A stretch of DNA of 43,017 nucleotides, from assembly GCA_938017825.1 (NCBI GenBank), contig CALIJE010000061.1, positions 1-43,017 on the forward strand, in the 5' to 3' direction. This stretch comes from an uncultured Flavobacteriaceae bacterium. GTDB lineage: Bacteria > Bacteroidota > Bacteroidia > Flavobacteriales > Flavobacteriaceae. This document shows, one piece after another, positions 14,950-23,517 of this stretch. A program made the position numbers and the translations under genes. Under the pieces are notes generated by a model, which saw only the letters and a program-made list of their open reading frames with translations, did not search any database and had not been told where the DNA came from. Position 1 is the first letter of the stretch; each line of letters opens with the position of its first letter.

Positions 14950-15684
14950 ATGATCGAAGCTGTATTAGTTGATGATGAGGAAAAAGCGCTGCAAAGTTTA
15001 ACATGGGAACTTACGAATTTCAGTGATGAGATAAACGTGGCAGCTTCATTTACGAATCCGTTAGAGGCCCTTGATTATTTGGCCGTAAATACTCCTGATT
15101 GTCTTTTTCTGGATATTGAGATGCCGACTATGGATGGATTTCAGTTTATTCAAAAACTTACCAATAAAAATTTCCCGGTAGTAATTACCACCGCGTACAA
15201 TCAATACGCCATAAAGGCACTTAAGAACGAAGCTATCGATTATCTCTTAAAGCCTATTGATACGGACGATCTCAACGATACACTCATAAAAATAAGAAAG
15301 CATAATGCCAAAAATTTTTCTGCTGATCGTTTAGAAAAAATCTTACTTAATTTTAATGCAAACGCCGTTCATAAGAGAATTACGCTCAATACGGATGGCA
15401 AGTTACTATTCTTAAAAAGCGATGAAATAATTTATGCTGAATCTGATGGGAATTATAGTACTATATACTTGGTTGGAGGTCAGAAAATCGTGCTTACAAA
15501 AAAGTTGAAAGAGGTAAATCAACTATTACCCGAGGAGTCATTTTTCAGAATTCACAATTCGTACATTATAAACCTTATGAAGGTGAAGGAGTTTTTAAAG
15601 ACAGACGGTTATGTTGTGCTACAATCAGGAGAGAAAATCCCAGTTAGCCGGCAGAAAAAATCGGACTTCCTCGACATGATCTAA
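14950..15684 (+). CDS. LytTR-family response regulator
   Basis: 244 residues. The receiver domain (about 2-118) has the acidic pocket D8/D9, the phospho-acceptor D55 in FLDIEMP, T81 in TTAYNQYA and K101 in LLKPID. A LytTR DNA-binding domain (about 140-240) follows, with the SDEIIYAESDGNYS and FFRIHNSYIINL segments usual for the family. Its stop codon directly abuts the ATG of the sensor kinase, so the pair is one translationally coupled unit. It will act as a cytoplasmic transcription regulator phosphorylated by that kinase. Target sites are usually paired direct repeats; none was identified with confidence. Confidence 0.93.
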   Translation: MIEAVLVDDEEKALQSLTWELTNFSDEINVAASFTNPLEALDYLAVNTPDCLFLDIEMPTMDGFQFIQKLTNKNFPVVITTAYNQYAIKALKNEAIDYLLKPIDTDDLNDTLIKIRKHNAKNFSADRLEKILLNFNANAVHKRITLNTDGKLLFLKSDEIIYAESDGNYSTIYLVGGQKIVLTKKLKEVNQLLPEESFFRIHNSYIINLMKVKEFLKTDGYVVLQSGEKIPVSRQKKSDFLDMI

Positions 15685-17652
15685 ATGCATAGCTCCTCGA
15701 CCATACTACCTAAGGATTCGCCGTACCCAAGATATAAGGTTTTCTGGGTCATGTTTTTTTTAATAGGCTCTTTTCAGCTGTTCTCGCAATCCATCCCAAT
15801 AGAGTTTATTCAAATTAAGGATAGTCTACTTCGAACCGCTCCAAAGACCTATACGGCGATTCACAAATTGTTGCGCCCTCATCGCAATGATACCATTTTG
15901 ATGCAGTATTTTGCTGATGAAGCTGCTGAACAAGGCTATCTGGCCGGACAATCGTACGCGCTAAACGAATTAGGAAGAAGATTCCGAAATCTTACCCAAT
16001 ACAATAGGGCGCTAGCACTGCACAGGCGCGCCTTGGAAGTTGCGAAAGAGGCAGACAACCTAGAATTCAAAGTATCAAGCTATAACAACTTGGGGGTAGT
16101 AAATCGCAGAACTTCCTCTTTGCGTGCAGCAATGGAATATAACCAAAAAGCCCTGGAGCTTGCCAATTCGGTCGAGAATCCATCGATCGGATTAAAAAGG
16201 AGTATAAATGTTTCACTTAATTGTATTGGCAATTTGTATCAAAGTCTGCAACAATATGATGAAGCGATCTACTATTTTAAAGAGTCTATGAAATTGGAGG
16301 CCGAGCTCGGCAATAAACTGGGCTTAGCGATCAATTATCAAAATCTAGGAGAGTGTTTAGAGGAACAGGACAAACTCGATCTAGCTATGGAAAATTACCA
16401 AACCTCGCTATCGTTGAACAATGAAATTAATAACAATTTTGGGCGAGTGATTTGTCGCACCAGTATAGCACAAGTACATGTTAAGCAAGACAGACCAAAA
16501 GTTGCCTTAAAGCTTTTGGAAGAAGTGCGCCCTTTGGCAAATGAATTGGCAGACAGTTTCTTGATATCCCCTATTCAAGTAACCGCGGGTTGGGCCCAAA
16601 TGATATTGGGGCGTTATGCGGATGCGGAGGAGAATATTCTGAACGGCTTGTCGCTCGCCAAGGAAAGCAATAATCCTGAAATAGAATTGCATGCCCTGTT
16701 CCTAATCTCAGATCTTTATGAGAACAAGGGTGATTTTGAAAGAGCGTTACGCTATAACAAACAAGCTGAGTTGCTTCAAGAAAATATCATGAACGAGAGT
16801 ACGGTTCGGTATGTCAATGAGGTTATCTACCGTTACGATTATGAACAAAAGAACAACAAGATCGAGGTCTTGGAAAAGCAGAATGAAATTACCAATCTAA
16901 AACTTCGTCAAAATCAAATCGTGCTGCTTATCGGAGGTATTGTTTTGGCATTAATGGCTGGTATTTTCTATATCCTGTACCGTCAATTTCAGTTGAAAAA
17001 CGAAAAGAAGGTATTGACTTTGGAGCAAGACATGCTTCGAAGCCAAATGAATCCGCACTTTTTGTTCAACTCATTAAATTCAATCAAACTATATATAATT
17101 AACAACGAGCAAAAGAACGCAGTTCATTATTTGAACAAGTTCTCAAAATTGGTTCGTAAGATTTTGGAAGCTTCATCGGTAAAGGAAATAGCTTTGGCCG
17201 ATGAATTGGAAACCGTTGAACTATATATGAATATCGAGGACATTCGTTTTTCGAATGAAATAAATTTTCAAGTAATAATTGATGAAGGCATCGACCCTCA
17301 TTTGGTGAAAATACCATCACTTATTCTTCAACCATTTTTAGAGAATGCATTGTGGCACGGGCTTTCTTCGAAAAAAGGCGAGAAAAAAATTGTACTTCAT
17401 GTAAGTGAACCCCAATCAGGTTCTATACAAATTTCCATTGCCGACAATGGAATTGGAAGGGCAGCTGCAGAAAAAATAAAAGAAGGCAAAGTATTGCAAC
17501 GAAAGTCTGTCGGTATCGATATTACAAAAGAGCGTTTATCTAATTTTGCCAAGGAATACAGAAACCCTTATTCATTGAATATTATAGATTTGTTCGATGA
17601 GGAATGGAATGCTACAGGTACAAAGGTAATTTTGGTTATACCGACTATTTGA
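15685..17652 (+). CDS. TPR sensor histidine kinase (LytS/YehU-type His_kinase)
   Basis: 655 residues. An N-terminal signal or anchor (about 18-35, ending LFSQ) precedes about seven periplasmic tetratricopeptide repeats (about 75-370) and a coiled-coil linker (about 383-408). A transmembrane helix (about 411-432) follows, then the cytoplasmic kinase. The phospho-acceptor is H458 in QMNPHFLFNSL, and the ATPase part has LQPFLENALWHG and the ADNGIG box (about 586-591). This is the usual Bacteroidota partner of a LytTR regulator. The TPR domain suggests that a protein or peptide in the periplasm is sensed. It starts immediately after the regulator stop codon and its last 8 nt overlap the convergent DUF3109 gene. 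Confidence 0.92.
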   Translation: MHSSSTILPKDSPYPRYKVFWVMFFLIGSFQLFSQSIPIEFIQIKDSLLRTAPKTYTAIHKLLRPHRNDTILMQYFADEAAEQGYLAGQSYALNELGRRFRNLTQYNRALALHRRALEVAKEADNLEFKVSSYNNLGVVNRRTSSLRAAMEYNQKALELANSVENPSIGLKRSINVSLNCIGNLYQSLQQYDEAIYYFKESMKLEAELGNKLGLAINYQNLGECLEEQDKLDLAMENYQTSLSLNNEINNNFGRVICRTSIAQVHVKQDRPKVALKLLEEVRPLANELADSFLISPIQVTAGWAQMILGRYADAEENILNGLSLAKESNNPEIELHALFLISDLYENKGDFERALRYNKQAELLQENIMNESTVRYVNEVIYRYDYEQKNNKIEVLEKQNEITNLKLRQNQIVLLIGGIVLALMAGIFYILYRQFQLKNEKKVLTLEQDMLRSQMNPHFLFNSLNSIKLYIINNEQKNAVHYLNKFSKLVRKILEASSVKEIALADELETVELYMNIEDIRFSNEINFQVIIDEGIDPHLVKIPSLILQPFLENALWHGLSSKKGEKKIVLHVSEPQSGSIQISIADNGIGRAAAEKIKEGKVLQRKSVGIDITKERLSNFAKEYRNPYSLNIIDLFDEEWNATGTKVILVIPTI

Positions 17653-18214
17653 GATGTTCAGTGGCGACCTGTTCCAATTCGGCGTACCACGCTTCCCCAA
17701 ACTTTCGTATCAAGGCTTCTTTTACAAATTTATAAATGGGTACCTGCAACTCATTTCCTAAACTACAGGCCGGATCACAAATTTGCCATTTATGATAATT
17801 TACTGCCGTGAGCTCAGTATATTCACGTACCCTGACTGGATACATATGACATGATATCGGTTTTTTCCATTGTACAGCTCCCTGTTCATACGCTTCTTCG
17901 ATTCCGCATTTTGCAATACCGTTTTCTGAAAAGGTGACATAGGCACATTCGCTATTGTTCACCAAAGGGGTCTCCCATTCGCCGTCTTCGCCTTTCACAA
18001 AGGCTCCTTGACTTTCAATTACGGCAATACCTTCCGGTCGTAAAAAGGGTTTTACATCGGCAAATATATCGACAAGTATCTCGGTTTCGCTATCCTCCAA
18101 AGGTGCGCCTGCATTTCCGTCTATACAACATGCTCCCTTACAAGCAGCAAGATTGCAAACAAAATCGTTTTCAATTATCTCTTCAGATACAATGGTTTTT
18201 CCCAGTTGAAACAT
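17645..18214 (-). CDS. DUF3109 family Cys-rich protein
   Basis: 189 residues. A Cys cluster near the N-terminus (C19, C24, C28 and C29 in FVCNLAACKGACC) and later Cys around positions 88, 102, 121 and 145-149 fit the DUF3109/YkgJ-like pattern, thought to bind a metal or Fe-S cluster. There is no signal peptide, so it is cytoplasmic. Function is unknown for the family. A perfect -7 box (TATCTTTG, minus strand 18242-18235) lies about 20 nt upstream of the ATG. Confidence 0.88.
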   Translation of the reverse strand: MFQLGKTIVSEEIIENDFVCNLAACKGACCIDGNAGAPLEDSETEILVDIFADVKPFLRPEGIAVIESQGAFVKGEDGEWETPLVNNSECAYVTFSENGIAKCGIEEAYEQGAVQWKKPISCHMYPVRVREYTELTAVNYHKWQICDPACSLGNELQVPIYKFVKEALIRKFGEAWYAELEQVATEHLK

Positions 18215-18234
18215 CGGTAGTTATTCAATGCTGT

Positions 18235-18242
18235 CAAAGATA
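18235..18242 (-). promoter_or_regulatory. Bacteroidota -7 box of the DUF3109 gene
   Basis: TATCTTTG fits TAnnTTTG exactly, 21 nt before the start codon. No well-spaced -33 TTTG was found: the nearest lies 24 nt upstream. Confidence 0.5.
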
Positions 18243-18310
18243 GCTTTTTAGGGCATTTTCTTTGAACAAATATTTTGTTGAAAATGGATGAAAGTAGATA
18301 GACTAAAGCG

Positions 18311-18318
18311 TAATTTTG
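18311..18318 (+). promoter_or_regulatory. Bacteroidota -7 box of the MarC-like gene
   Basis: TAATTTTG fits TAnnTTTG and lies 17 nt before the ATG at 18336. It lies inside the longer reading frame that starts at 18288, which argues for the later start. Confidence 0.4.
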
Positions 18319-18335
18319 CGAAGAAATTAAACGAC

Positions 18336-18920
18336 ATGTCCTTTAACTTTGACATTAGGGAGATTGCAACAGCCACTATGGTTCTTTTTGCCGTTATTGA
18401 TATATTGGGAAGCATTCCTATTATCATCGGCCTACGCAATAAGACCGGTCACATACAATCTGAGAAAGCTTCGATCGTAGCGGCCTGTTTGATGGTCGCC
18501 TTCTTGTTTTTGGGTGAAGAAATATTGAATTTGATCGGCATTGATGTTAATTCTTTCGCGGTTGCCGGTGCTTTTATACTTTTCTTTCTGGCCATAGAGA
18601 TGATTTTGGGAATTACGCTCTATAAAGACGATGAACCTGAAAGTGCTTCAATCGTACCAATTGCTTTTCCTTTGATTGCCGGAGCTGGTACATTGACATC
18701 TCTTCTATCGTTACGTTCTGAGTTTTATGTGGAGAATATTATTGTCGCGATTATTTTGAACATTGTATTTGTATATCTTGTGTTAAAATCCTCAACACGC
18801 ATTGAGAAGATATTGGGGAAAAACGGCTTGAGTGTTATTCGCAAAGTTTTCGGCGTAATATTGCTGGCTATTGCGGTAAAACTATTCGCTACTAATATCG
18901 GAGGCTTAATGGCGGGTTAG
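18336..18920 (+). CDS. MarC-family integral membrane protein
   Basis: 194 residues from ATG at 18336, preferred to 18288 because the family begins just before the first membrane helix and a -7 box lies between the two starts. Six hydrophobic helices are visible, with family-typical features: a FAVIDILGSIPI segment in helix 1, an acidic ILGI-x-LYKDDEPES loop, and PIAFPLIAGAGTLTSLL after it. The family sits in the inner membrane; its early link to multiple antibiotic resistance was not confirmed and the transported substrate is unclear. A 67-residue membrane protein follows after 26 nt, probably in the same operon. Confidence 0.9.
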   Translation: MSFNFDIREIATATMVLFAVIDILGSIPIIIGLRNKTGHIQSEKASIVAACLMVAFLFLGEEILNLIGIDVNSFAVAGAFILFFLAIEMILGITLYKDDEPESASIVPIAFPLIAGAGTLTSLLSLRSEFYVENIIVAIILNIVFVYLVLKSSTRIEKILGKNGLSVIRKVFGVILLAIAVKLFATNIGGLMAG

Positions 18921-18946
18921 GTTTCATATCAAAAAAAATACTAAAA

Positions 18947-19150
18947 ATGAGTAAAACCATAAGTATAGTCTTGATTGTTTTAGCAATCGCATTGATTGCT
19001 TACAATGTAACCATGTTAAATTTTGAAAACCTTTTCGAAGGTGATAGTATCGTTGCACTCATAGGTATCGTAGCTTCCTTGTGCGCGATTGTACTCTTAC
19101 TCATTTATATTACGTCAAAGAAAATCCAATCCAAGTTGAATGAGGACTAA
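18947..19150 (+). CDS. Small two-helix membrane protein
   Basis: 67 residues with two hydrophobic helices (about 3-22 and 36-58) and a basic/acidic C-terminus (SKKIQSKLNED). It follows the MarC-like gene by 26 nt on the same strand and is probably co-transcribed. I do not recognise a functional family. The composition and clean start (AAAAATACTAAAA before ATG) support a real gene. Confidence 0.7.
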   Translation: MSKTISIVLIVLAIALIAYNVTMLNFENLFEGDSIVALIGIVASLCAIVLLLIYITSKKIQSKLNED

Positions 19151-19180
19151 AGCGGGACTAAGTCTCTACACTGTTTGATG

Positions 19181-20806
19181 TTAATTCTGAATTTCGTCTA
19201 GTTCAAGCTCTGAACTTATTTTTGTGGGGTCGTCTAATTCAAGGACCCTTTGCAACATGTTATCTTCGCTGCTTTTGATTTTTGCATGCGCATTCGAATC
19301 AAAAAGTTGTTCAGCCAAGGAGGCCTTTAGATACATTTTTATTTTTTTCTCGTGGGCATAATAATCAAGTTTGTAGCGTTGTTTTAGACAATAGTCTACG
19401 TATTGATTGAACAGTATATCATCGGTCGTAAAGTCGTTCAAAAATTCTGCTCTGCTGTATTCGGCATACTGTTGACGGTTAGTGTCTAAATGACCATAAA
19501 TGAAATAGGAAATTACCCCCCGGCTATCCATCACATCTATTGCTTCTTCTGAAGTATCTGCTAGGGGAACAAATTCGTCAGGAATAATTCCGCCACCGCC
19601 ATACACTATTTTGCCTTTAGGGGTGGTAAATTTTAAGGAATCTGCCACCTTAATACTATCTACAGAGGCCATTTCTCCGTTACGGTAACGTTCTATAAAT
19701 GTATTATAATAGTCTTTATGCCCTTTCTCATATGATTTTTGAATAGATCTTCCCGTAGGGGTGTAGTAGCGCGAAACGGTGAGTCGAACCGCTGAACCAT
19801 CACCGAGTTCCATTTCCCGTTGTACCAAGCCTTTTCCAAAAGAGCGGCGCCCAACTATGGTGCCGATATCATTGTCTTGTAATGCTCCGGCTATAATTTC
19901 GCTAGCGGAGGCGGATCGTTCGTTGATAAGAACGTAAACAGGTTTGTCTTCGAAACTACCCTTACTTGTGGCATGGACCTCGTTAATTTCCCCCTTCTTG
20001 TTTTTGGTGAAGAGAATGAGTTTTCCATCCTTTAAAAATTCATCCGACATTTTTTCCGCGATTCCCAAATAACCTCCAGGATTGTCACGAAGATCTAAGG
20101 TTAACTTTGTTGCTCCTTGTTTCTCCAAAGCCGTTAGGGCATCTTTGAATTCGTTATAGGTAGATTCGGCGAAGCGATCTATTTTAATGTAACCAATATC
20201 ATTCGTTAGCATATAATATGCGATAACACTTTTTATGGGAACCACATCGCGTTGTACATTGACGGTAAAATGGCGTTTTTCACTCCTGCGATATACTCCA
20301 AGTTTTACCATACTTCCTTTTCTACCCTTAAGCTTACCTACAATCTCATCACTGCTTAAATTCTTACCGTAAAGGGTGTCTGCATCGGCCATTAAGATGC
20401 GGTCTCCCGGTAAGATTCCTTTTTTGGCACTCGGCCCGTTTTGAATCGTTTTTATGACCGATATGGTATCGTTGTACGGATAAAAGCTCACCCCGATTCC
20501 AACGAAATCACCTTTCATACTTTCAGAAACTTTACTCATATCTTTCTGTGGAATATAAACGGAATGAGGATCTAATTTTTCTAAAATATTGTTCACGGTA
20601 ACATCGACGATACTGTCGGTATCGATTTCGTCTACGTATTCATAGTCGATATAATCGATCAGTCGATTTAGTTTGTCTTTCTTTGAGTTTGTGGTGAATA
20701 GTTTTTCTGGTGTATCGTTAAAATGTAGCTTGCCGCCAACAAATATACCTAGGGCCAAGGCCGCTGCAATTAAAGTTGGCAATATGTAATTGTATTTCTT
20801 TTCCAT
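19181..20806 (-). CDS. C-terminal processing peptidase, S41 family (Ctp/Tsp-like)
   Basis: 541 residues. An N-terminal anchor or signal (about 7-26) is followed by a helical segment, a PDZ domain (about 95-175, with GPSAKKGILPGDRIL) and the S41 peptidase domain (about 190-355). The Ser is S300 in ERSASASE and the Lys is K325 in FGKGLVQ, with Q329; the 25-residue Ser-Lys spacing equals that of E. coli Tsp. A C-terminal part of about 150 residues follows, as in Bacteroidota homologues. It acts in the periplasm, degrading or trimming proteins from the C-terminus. It starts 12 nt after the dCMP deaminase stop and is probably transcribed from that gene's promoter. Confidence 0.93.
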   Translation of the reverse strand: MEKKYNYILPTLIAAALALGIFVGGKLHFNDTPEKLFTTNSKKDKLNRLIDYIDYEYVDEIDTDSIVDVTVNNILEKLDPHSVYIPQKDMSKVSESMKGDFVGIGVSFYPYNDTISVIKTIQNGPSAKKGILPGDRILMADADTLYGKNLSSDEIVGKLKGRKGSMVKLGVYRRSEKRHFTVNVQRDVVPIKSVIAYYMLTNDIGYIKIDRFAESTYNEFKDALTALEKQGATKLTLDLRDNPGGYLGIAEKMSDEFLKDGKLILFTKNKKGEINEVHATSKGSFEDKPVYVLINERSASASEIIAGALQDNDIGTIVGRRSFGKGLVQREMELGDGSAVRLTVSRYYTPTGRSIQKSYEKGHKDYYNTFIERYRNGEMASVDSIKVADSLKFTTPKGKIVYGGGGIIPDEFVPLADTSEEAIDVMDSRGVISYFIYGHLDTNRQQYAEYSRAEFLNDFTTDDILFNQYVDYCLKQRYKLDYYAHEKKIKMYLKASLAEQLFDSNAHAKIKSSEDNMLQRVLELDDPTKISSELELDEIQN

Positions 20807-20818
20807 ACTAAAATACTG

Positions 20819-21256
20819 TTATACCATGGTCTCTATAATGGGCAGGTGAACCAATTCAATTCCGGCCTTATCTAAAAACCGTAGTCCTGAATCATCTTTA
20901 TAGGCATTTTGATATACCACACGTTTAATACCACATTGATGAATTAGTTTACTGCATTCGCGACATGGTGATAAAGTAATATATAGGGTAGCGCCTTCAC
21001 AAGACTGTGTTGAGGAAGCCACCTTGCTAATGGCATTTGCCTCGGCATGCAGTACATACCATTTTGTGTATCCGTCTTCATCTTCGCAGAAATTCTCGAA
21101 GCCTGTCGGCGTGCCGTTGTAGCCATCAGAAATAATCATGCGATCTTTTACGATTATGGCCCCGACTTGCTTTCGCTCACAATAAGATAGTTTGCCCCAT
21201 TCGGCTGCCATTCTCAAATAGGCCCTATCATATTTTTCTTGCTTCTTTACTTTCAT
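20819..21256 (-). CDS. dCMP deaminase (ComEB-like)
   Basis: 145 residues, full length for the family. Zinc ligands and catalytic residues are H70 and E72 in LHAEANAI and C98/C101 in SPCRECS. A second conserved block is GYNGTPTGFENFCED (about 45-59), which separates dCMP from cytidine deaminases. It converts dCMP to dUMP for thymidylate synthesis in the cytoplasm. A promoter-like pair lies just upstream, and the peptidase gene follows after 12 nt. Confidence 0.93.
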   Translation of the reverse strand: MKVKKQEKYDRAYLRMAAEWGKLSYCERKQVGAIIVKDRMIISDGYNGTPTGFENFCEDEDGYTKWYVLHAEANAISKVASSTQSCEGATLYITLSPCRECSKLIHQCGIKRVVYQNAYKDDSGLRFLDKAGIELVHLPIIETMV

Positions 21257-21281
21257 AACGTACGAATATTCTCCGCTAGTT

Positions 21282-21312
21282 CGAAGATACCTGCTTTACA
21301 ACAGCCTTACAA
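21282..21312 (-). promoter_or_regulatory. Promoter of the dCMP deaminase-peptidase operon
   Basis: On the minus strand TTG (21312-21310) and TATCTTCG (21289-21282) are separated by 20 nt. The second box deviates from TAnnTTTG at one position. It ends 26 nt before the ATG. Confidence 0.5.
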
Positions 21313-21341
21313 CCTTAGCTAGGTTAATTTTAAGTGAAAAA

Positions 21342-21926
21342 TTAGTACGGAAAAGCGGCTATCAGCACAGGTACGGTCAACAAGATAACCAGAATCGAGG
21401 CAGCAATTACAAAAAGAGGTTGTTTTACCTTTATTATCGACTGAAAGACAAATGCAATGGCCAGAATGCACAAAACAATCAGTACTTGAGAAATTTCGAT
21501 GCCAGTAGCAAAACCCAAAAGGGGCATAAATTTGTCTTCTTCACCGCCCATGAGCATCTTAAAATAGTTGCTAAAGCCAAAGCCATGTATCAATCCAAAA
21601 AAGGCGGTGGCGATTACATGAAGGATGATATTTTTCTTATCCTCCGGAGACTTTTGATAAACGATGTTGAACAAGGCCGTAAGCACAATGGTCACAGGAA
21701 TCAAAAATTCAACCAAACCAACATCCATAACCAGAACATCGTATACCGAGAGGCCCAGAGCCAGGCAATGGGTAATGGTAAAAACGGTAGCCAAGAGAAT
21801 TACAGGGCGCAATTGTTTAAACGTAAACGGTATGGCCAAGGCACTTAAGAATAGAATGTGGTCATAAGCACTAAAATCCAATACATGCTGCAATCCTAAT
21901 TTTATATAAAAGAAAAAGTCTCCCAT
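21342..21926 (-). CDS. HupE/UreJ-like membrane protein
   Basis: 194 residues from ATG at 21926, preferred to 21953 because MGDFFFYIKLGLQHVLD is the usual family start, it has an A-rich leader, and the longer start lies on a likely -7 region. Six or seven hydrophobic helices carry family residues: GLQHVLDFSAYDHILFL near the N-terminus, TITHCLALGL (about 50-60) and GLIHGFGFSN (about 110-120). His residues in these segments suggest metal handling, as in nickel/cobalt-uptake HupE/UreJ. No hydrogenase or urease genes are near, so the metal role is uncertain. Confidence 0.88.
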   Translation of the reverse strand: MGDFFFYIKLGLQHVLDFSAYDHILFLSALAIPFTFKQLRPVILLATVFTITHCLALGLSVYDVLVMDVGLVEFLIPVTIVLTALFNIVYQKSPEDKKNIILHVIATAFFGLIHGFGFSNYFKMLMGGEEDKFMPLLGFATGIEISQVLIVLCILAIAFVFQSIIKVKQPLFVIAASILVILLTVPVLIAAFPY

Positions 21927-21983
21927 AATTTTTGTTATTCGTAATACATTCAAAGTTTAGAACGGCTCGATTTTTGAGCCTTG

Positions 21984-22004
21984 AAAGGCATAAATTATGC
22001 CTTT
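21984..22004. promoter_or_regulatory. 21-bp perfect palindrome between divergent promoters
   Basis: AAAGGCATAA and TTATGCCTTT flank a central A at 21994. It lies between the hupE-like gene (minus) and the histidine kinase operon (plus), next to a second palindrome GCCTAGGC (22006-22013). An operator controlling both directions is the simplest reading; a bidirectional hairpin is possible. Confidence 0.5.
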
Positions 22005-22021
22005 TGCCTAGGCAATATTAC

Positions 22022-22029
22022 TATCTTTA
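22022..22029 (+). promoter_or_regulatory. -7-like box of the histidine kinase operon
   Basis: TATCTTTA matches TAnnTTTG at all but the last position and lies 21 nt before the TTG start. A TTTTG 15 nt upstream is closer than the usual -33 spacing. Confidence 0.35.
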
Positions 22030-22050
22030 ACCATTAAAAGCCAATCCTCC

Positions 22051-23517
22051 TTGTTTAAAACGAATTCCTTACGTTCACGCATATTTATCGCCATGATTCT
22101 TCTGGTGCTGATTTCCTCAGTGTTGATCGCCAGTATTTCCGTTTATCAATATCGGGAACAGACGAAGGATTATCATAATGATCGGTTAGAGCGAAAGGAA
22201 GAACAAATCAAACAGAGCATTCATTATACATTGCGAAAAACGACCTATGCCGCTACAACGGAAAATTTAGGGTTGATTTTTCAAAATGAAATCTATGAAA
22301 TTGCTGACGTGCAGAACATAAATTTCAATATTTATGATTTAGAGGGGCAGTTAATCAAAAGTTCGAGACCAAAAATCCAAACGGATACAATTGCTACCTG
22401 CCTAGACGCGGATGTTCTAAATCGACTGAATGCCAGCGCCGATAAGCGCTACGTTCAAAAAAATGCTGCTGTTGGCGACAAATACCAGGCTTCCTATACC
22501 TATGTGGTCGACAATAAGTTTAAACCAATCGGTATATTAAACTTACCGTATGTAGAGGACAACTCTTTTAATGATATGGAGTTACGCGAATTCTTAATTC
22601 GTTTGAGTGGTGTATATGTGGTAATGTTGCTGTTGGCCATTGGTTTGGCGTACTTTATTTCTAAGTATATCACACGGTCGTTACAAACCATTACCGACAT
22701 GATGGGACGTACCGACTTCAGCAAACGAAATGAGAAAATCGAAGTGGAGAATCCCAGTACTGAAATCGAGAAGCTGGTTACCTCATATAATGCAATGATC
22801 GAGGAGTTGGAAGAGAGTGCCGTAAAGTTGGCCCGCAGTGAAAGAGAGCAGGCGTGGCGCGAAATGGCAAAGCAAGTAGCTCATGAAATCAAGAACCCTT
22901 TAACGCCGATGCGTTTGAGTGTACAAAGTTTTGAGCGCAAGTTCGATCCAAACGATCCCGATGCCAAAAAGAAAATGGGGGAGTATACCAACACACTAAT
23001 TCAACAAATAGATACAATGAGCAACATCGCTTCGGCATTTTCGAATTTCGCCGAGATGCCTGCCCAGCAGAATGAAACCCTGAATGTTATTCGAGTTGTA
23101 AAATTGGCACTTGATATTTTCAATGAGGACTATATTCATTTCGTTGCCGATGAGGAAGAAATCGTGGCTAAATTAGATCGCACGCAGTTGATTCGAGTGG
23201 TGACCAATCTGGTTAAAAATGCGATACAAGCGGTACCTGAAATTGAATCACCGCGTATATTGGTTTCTGTATATCCAGATGGGGAATACGTTTGTATTGC
23301 GGTTGCCGACAATGGTACCGGTATCGAAGAGGAATTCAAAGAGCGTATCTTTGAACCTAAGTTCACCACTAAAAGCAGTGGTATGGGTCTAGGACTTGGT
23401 ATGGTAAAAAATATAGTGGAAACCTATAAAGGGAGCATTAACTTTACCTCTCAAGAAGGCAAGGGAACGGTTTTCACCGTCAAATTTCCAAAAGAGATTC
23501 GTTTGAAATCGGTCTAA
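22051..23517 (+). CDS. Sensor histidine kinase with HAMP domain
   Basis: 488 residues. A transmembrane helix (about 11-32), a periplasmic sensor region (about 33-180) and a second helix (about 183-204) precede a HAMP domain (about 205-255). The kinase core has H278 in QVAHEIKNPLTPMRLS (NtrB/NtrY-like H-box) and the ATPase motifs VTNLVKNAIQAV, ADNGTGI and GMGLGLGMVKN. Its start codon is TTG; no in-frame ATG lies before the first helix. No response regulator is encoded next to it, so its partner must lie elsewhere. It is the first of four closely packed plus-strand genes: its stop abuts the ATG of the PhzF-like gene. Confidence 0.92.
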   Translation: MFKTNSLRSRIFIAMILLVLISSVLIASISVYQYREQTKDYHNDRLERKEEQIKQSIHYTLRKTTYAATTENLGLIFQNEIYEIADVQNINFNIYDLEGQLIKSSRPKIQTDTIATCLDADVLNRLNASADKRYVQKNAAVGDKYQASYTYVVDNKFKPIGILNLPYVEDNSFNDMELREFLIRLSGVYVVMLLLAIGLAYFISKYITRSLQTITDMMGRTDFSKRNEKIEVENPSTEIEKLVTSYNAMIEELEESAVKLARSEREQAWREMAKQVAHEIKNPLTPMRLSVQSFERKFDPNDPDAKKKMGEYTNTLIQQIDTMSNIASAFSNFAEMPAQQNETLNVIRVVKLALDIFNEDYIHFVADEEEIVAKLDRTQLIRVVTNLVKNAIQAVPEIESPRILVSVYPDGEYVCIAVADNGTGIEEEFKERIFEPKFTTKSSGMGLGLGMVKNIVETYKGSINFTSQEGKGTVFTVKFPKEIRLKSV

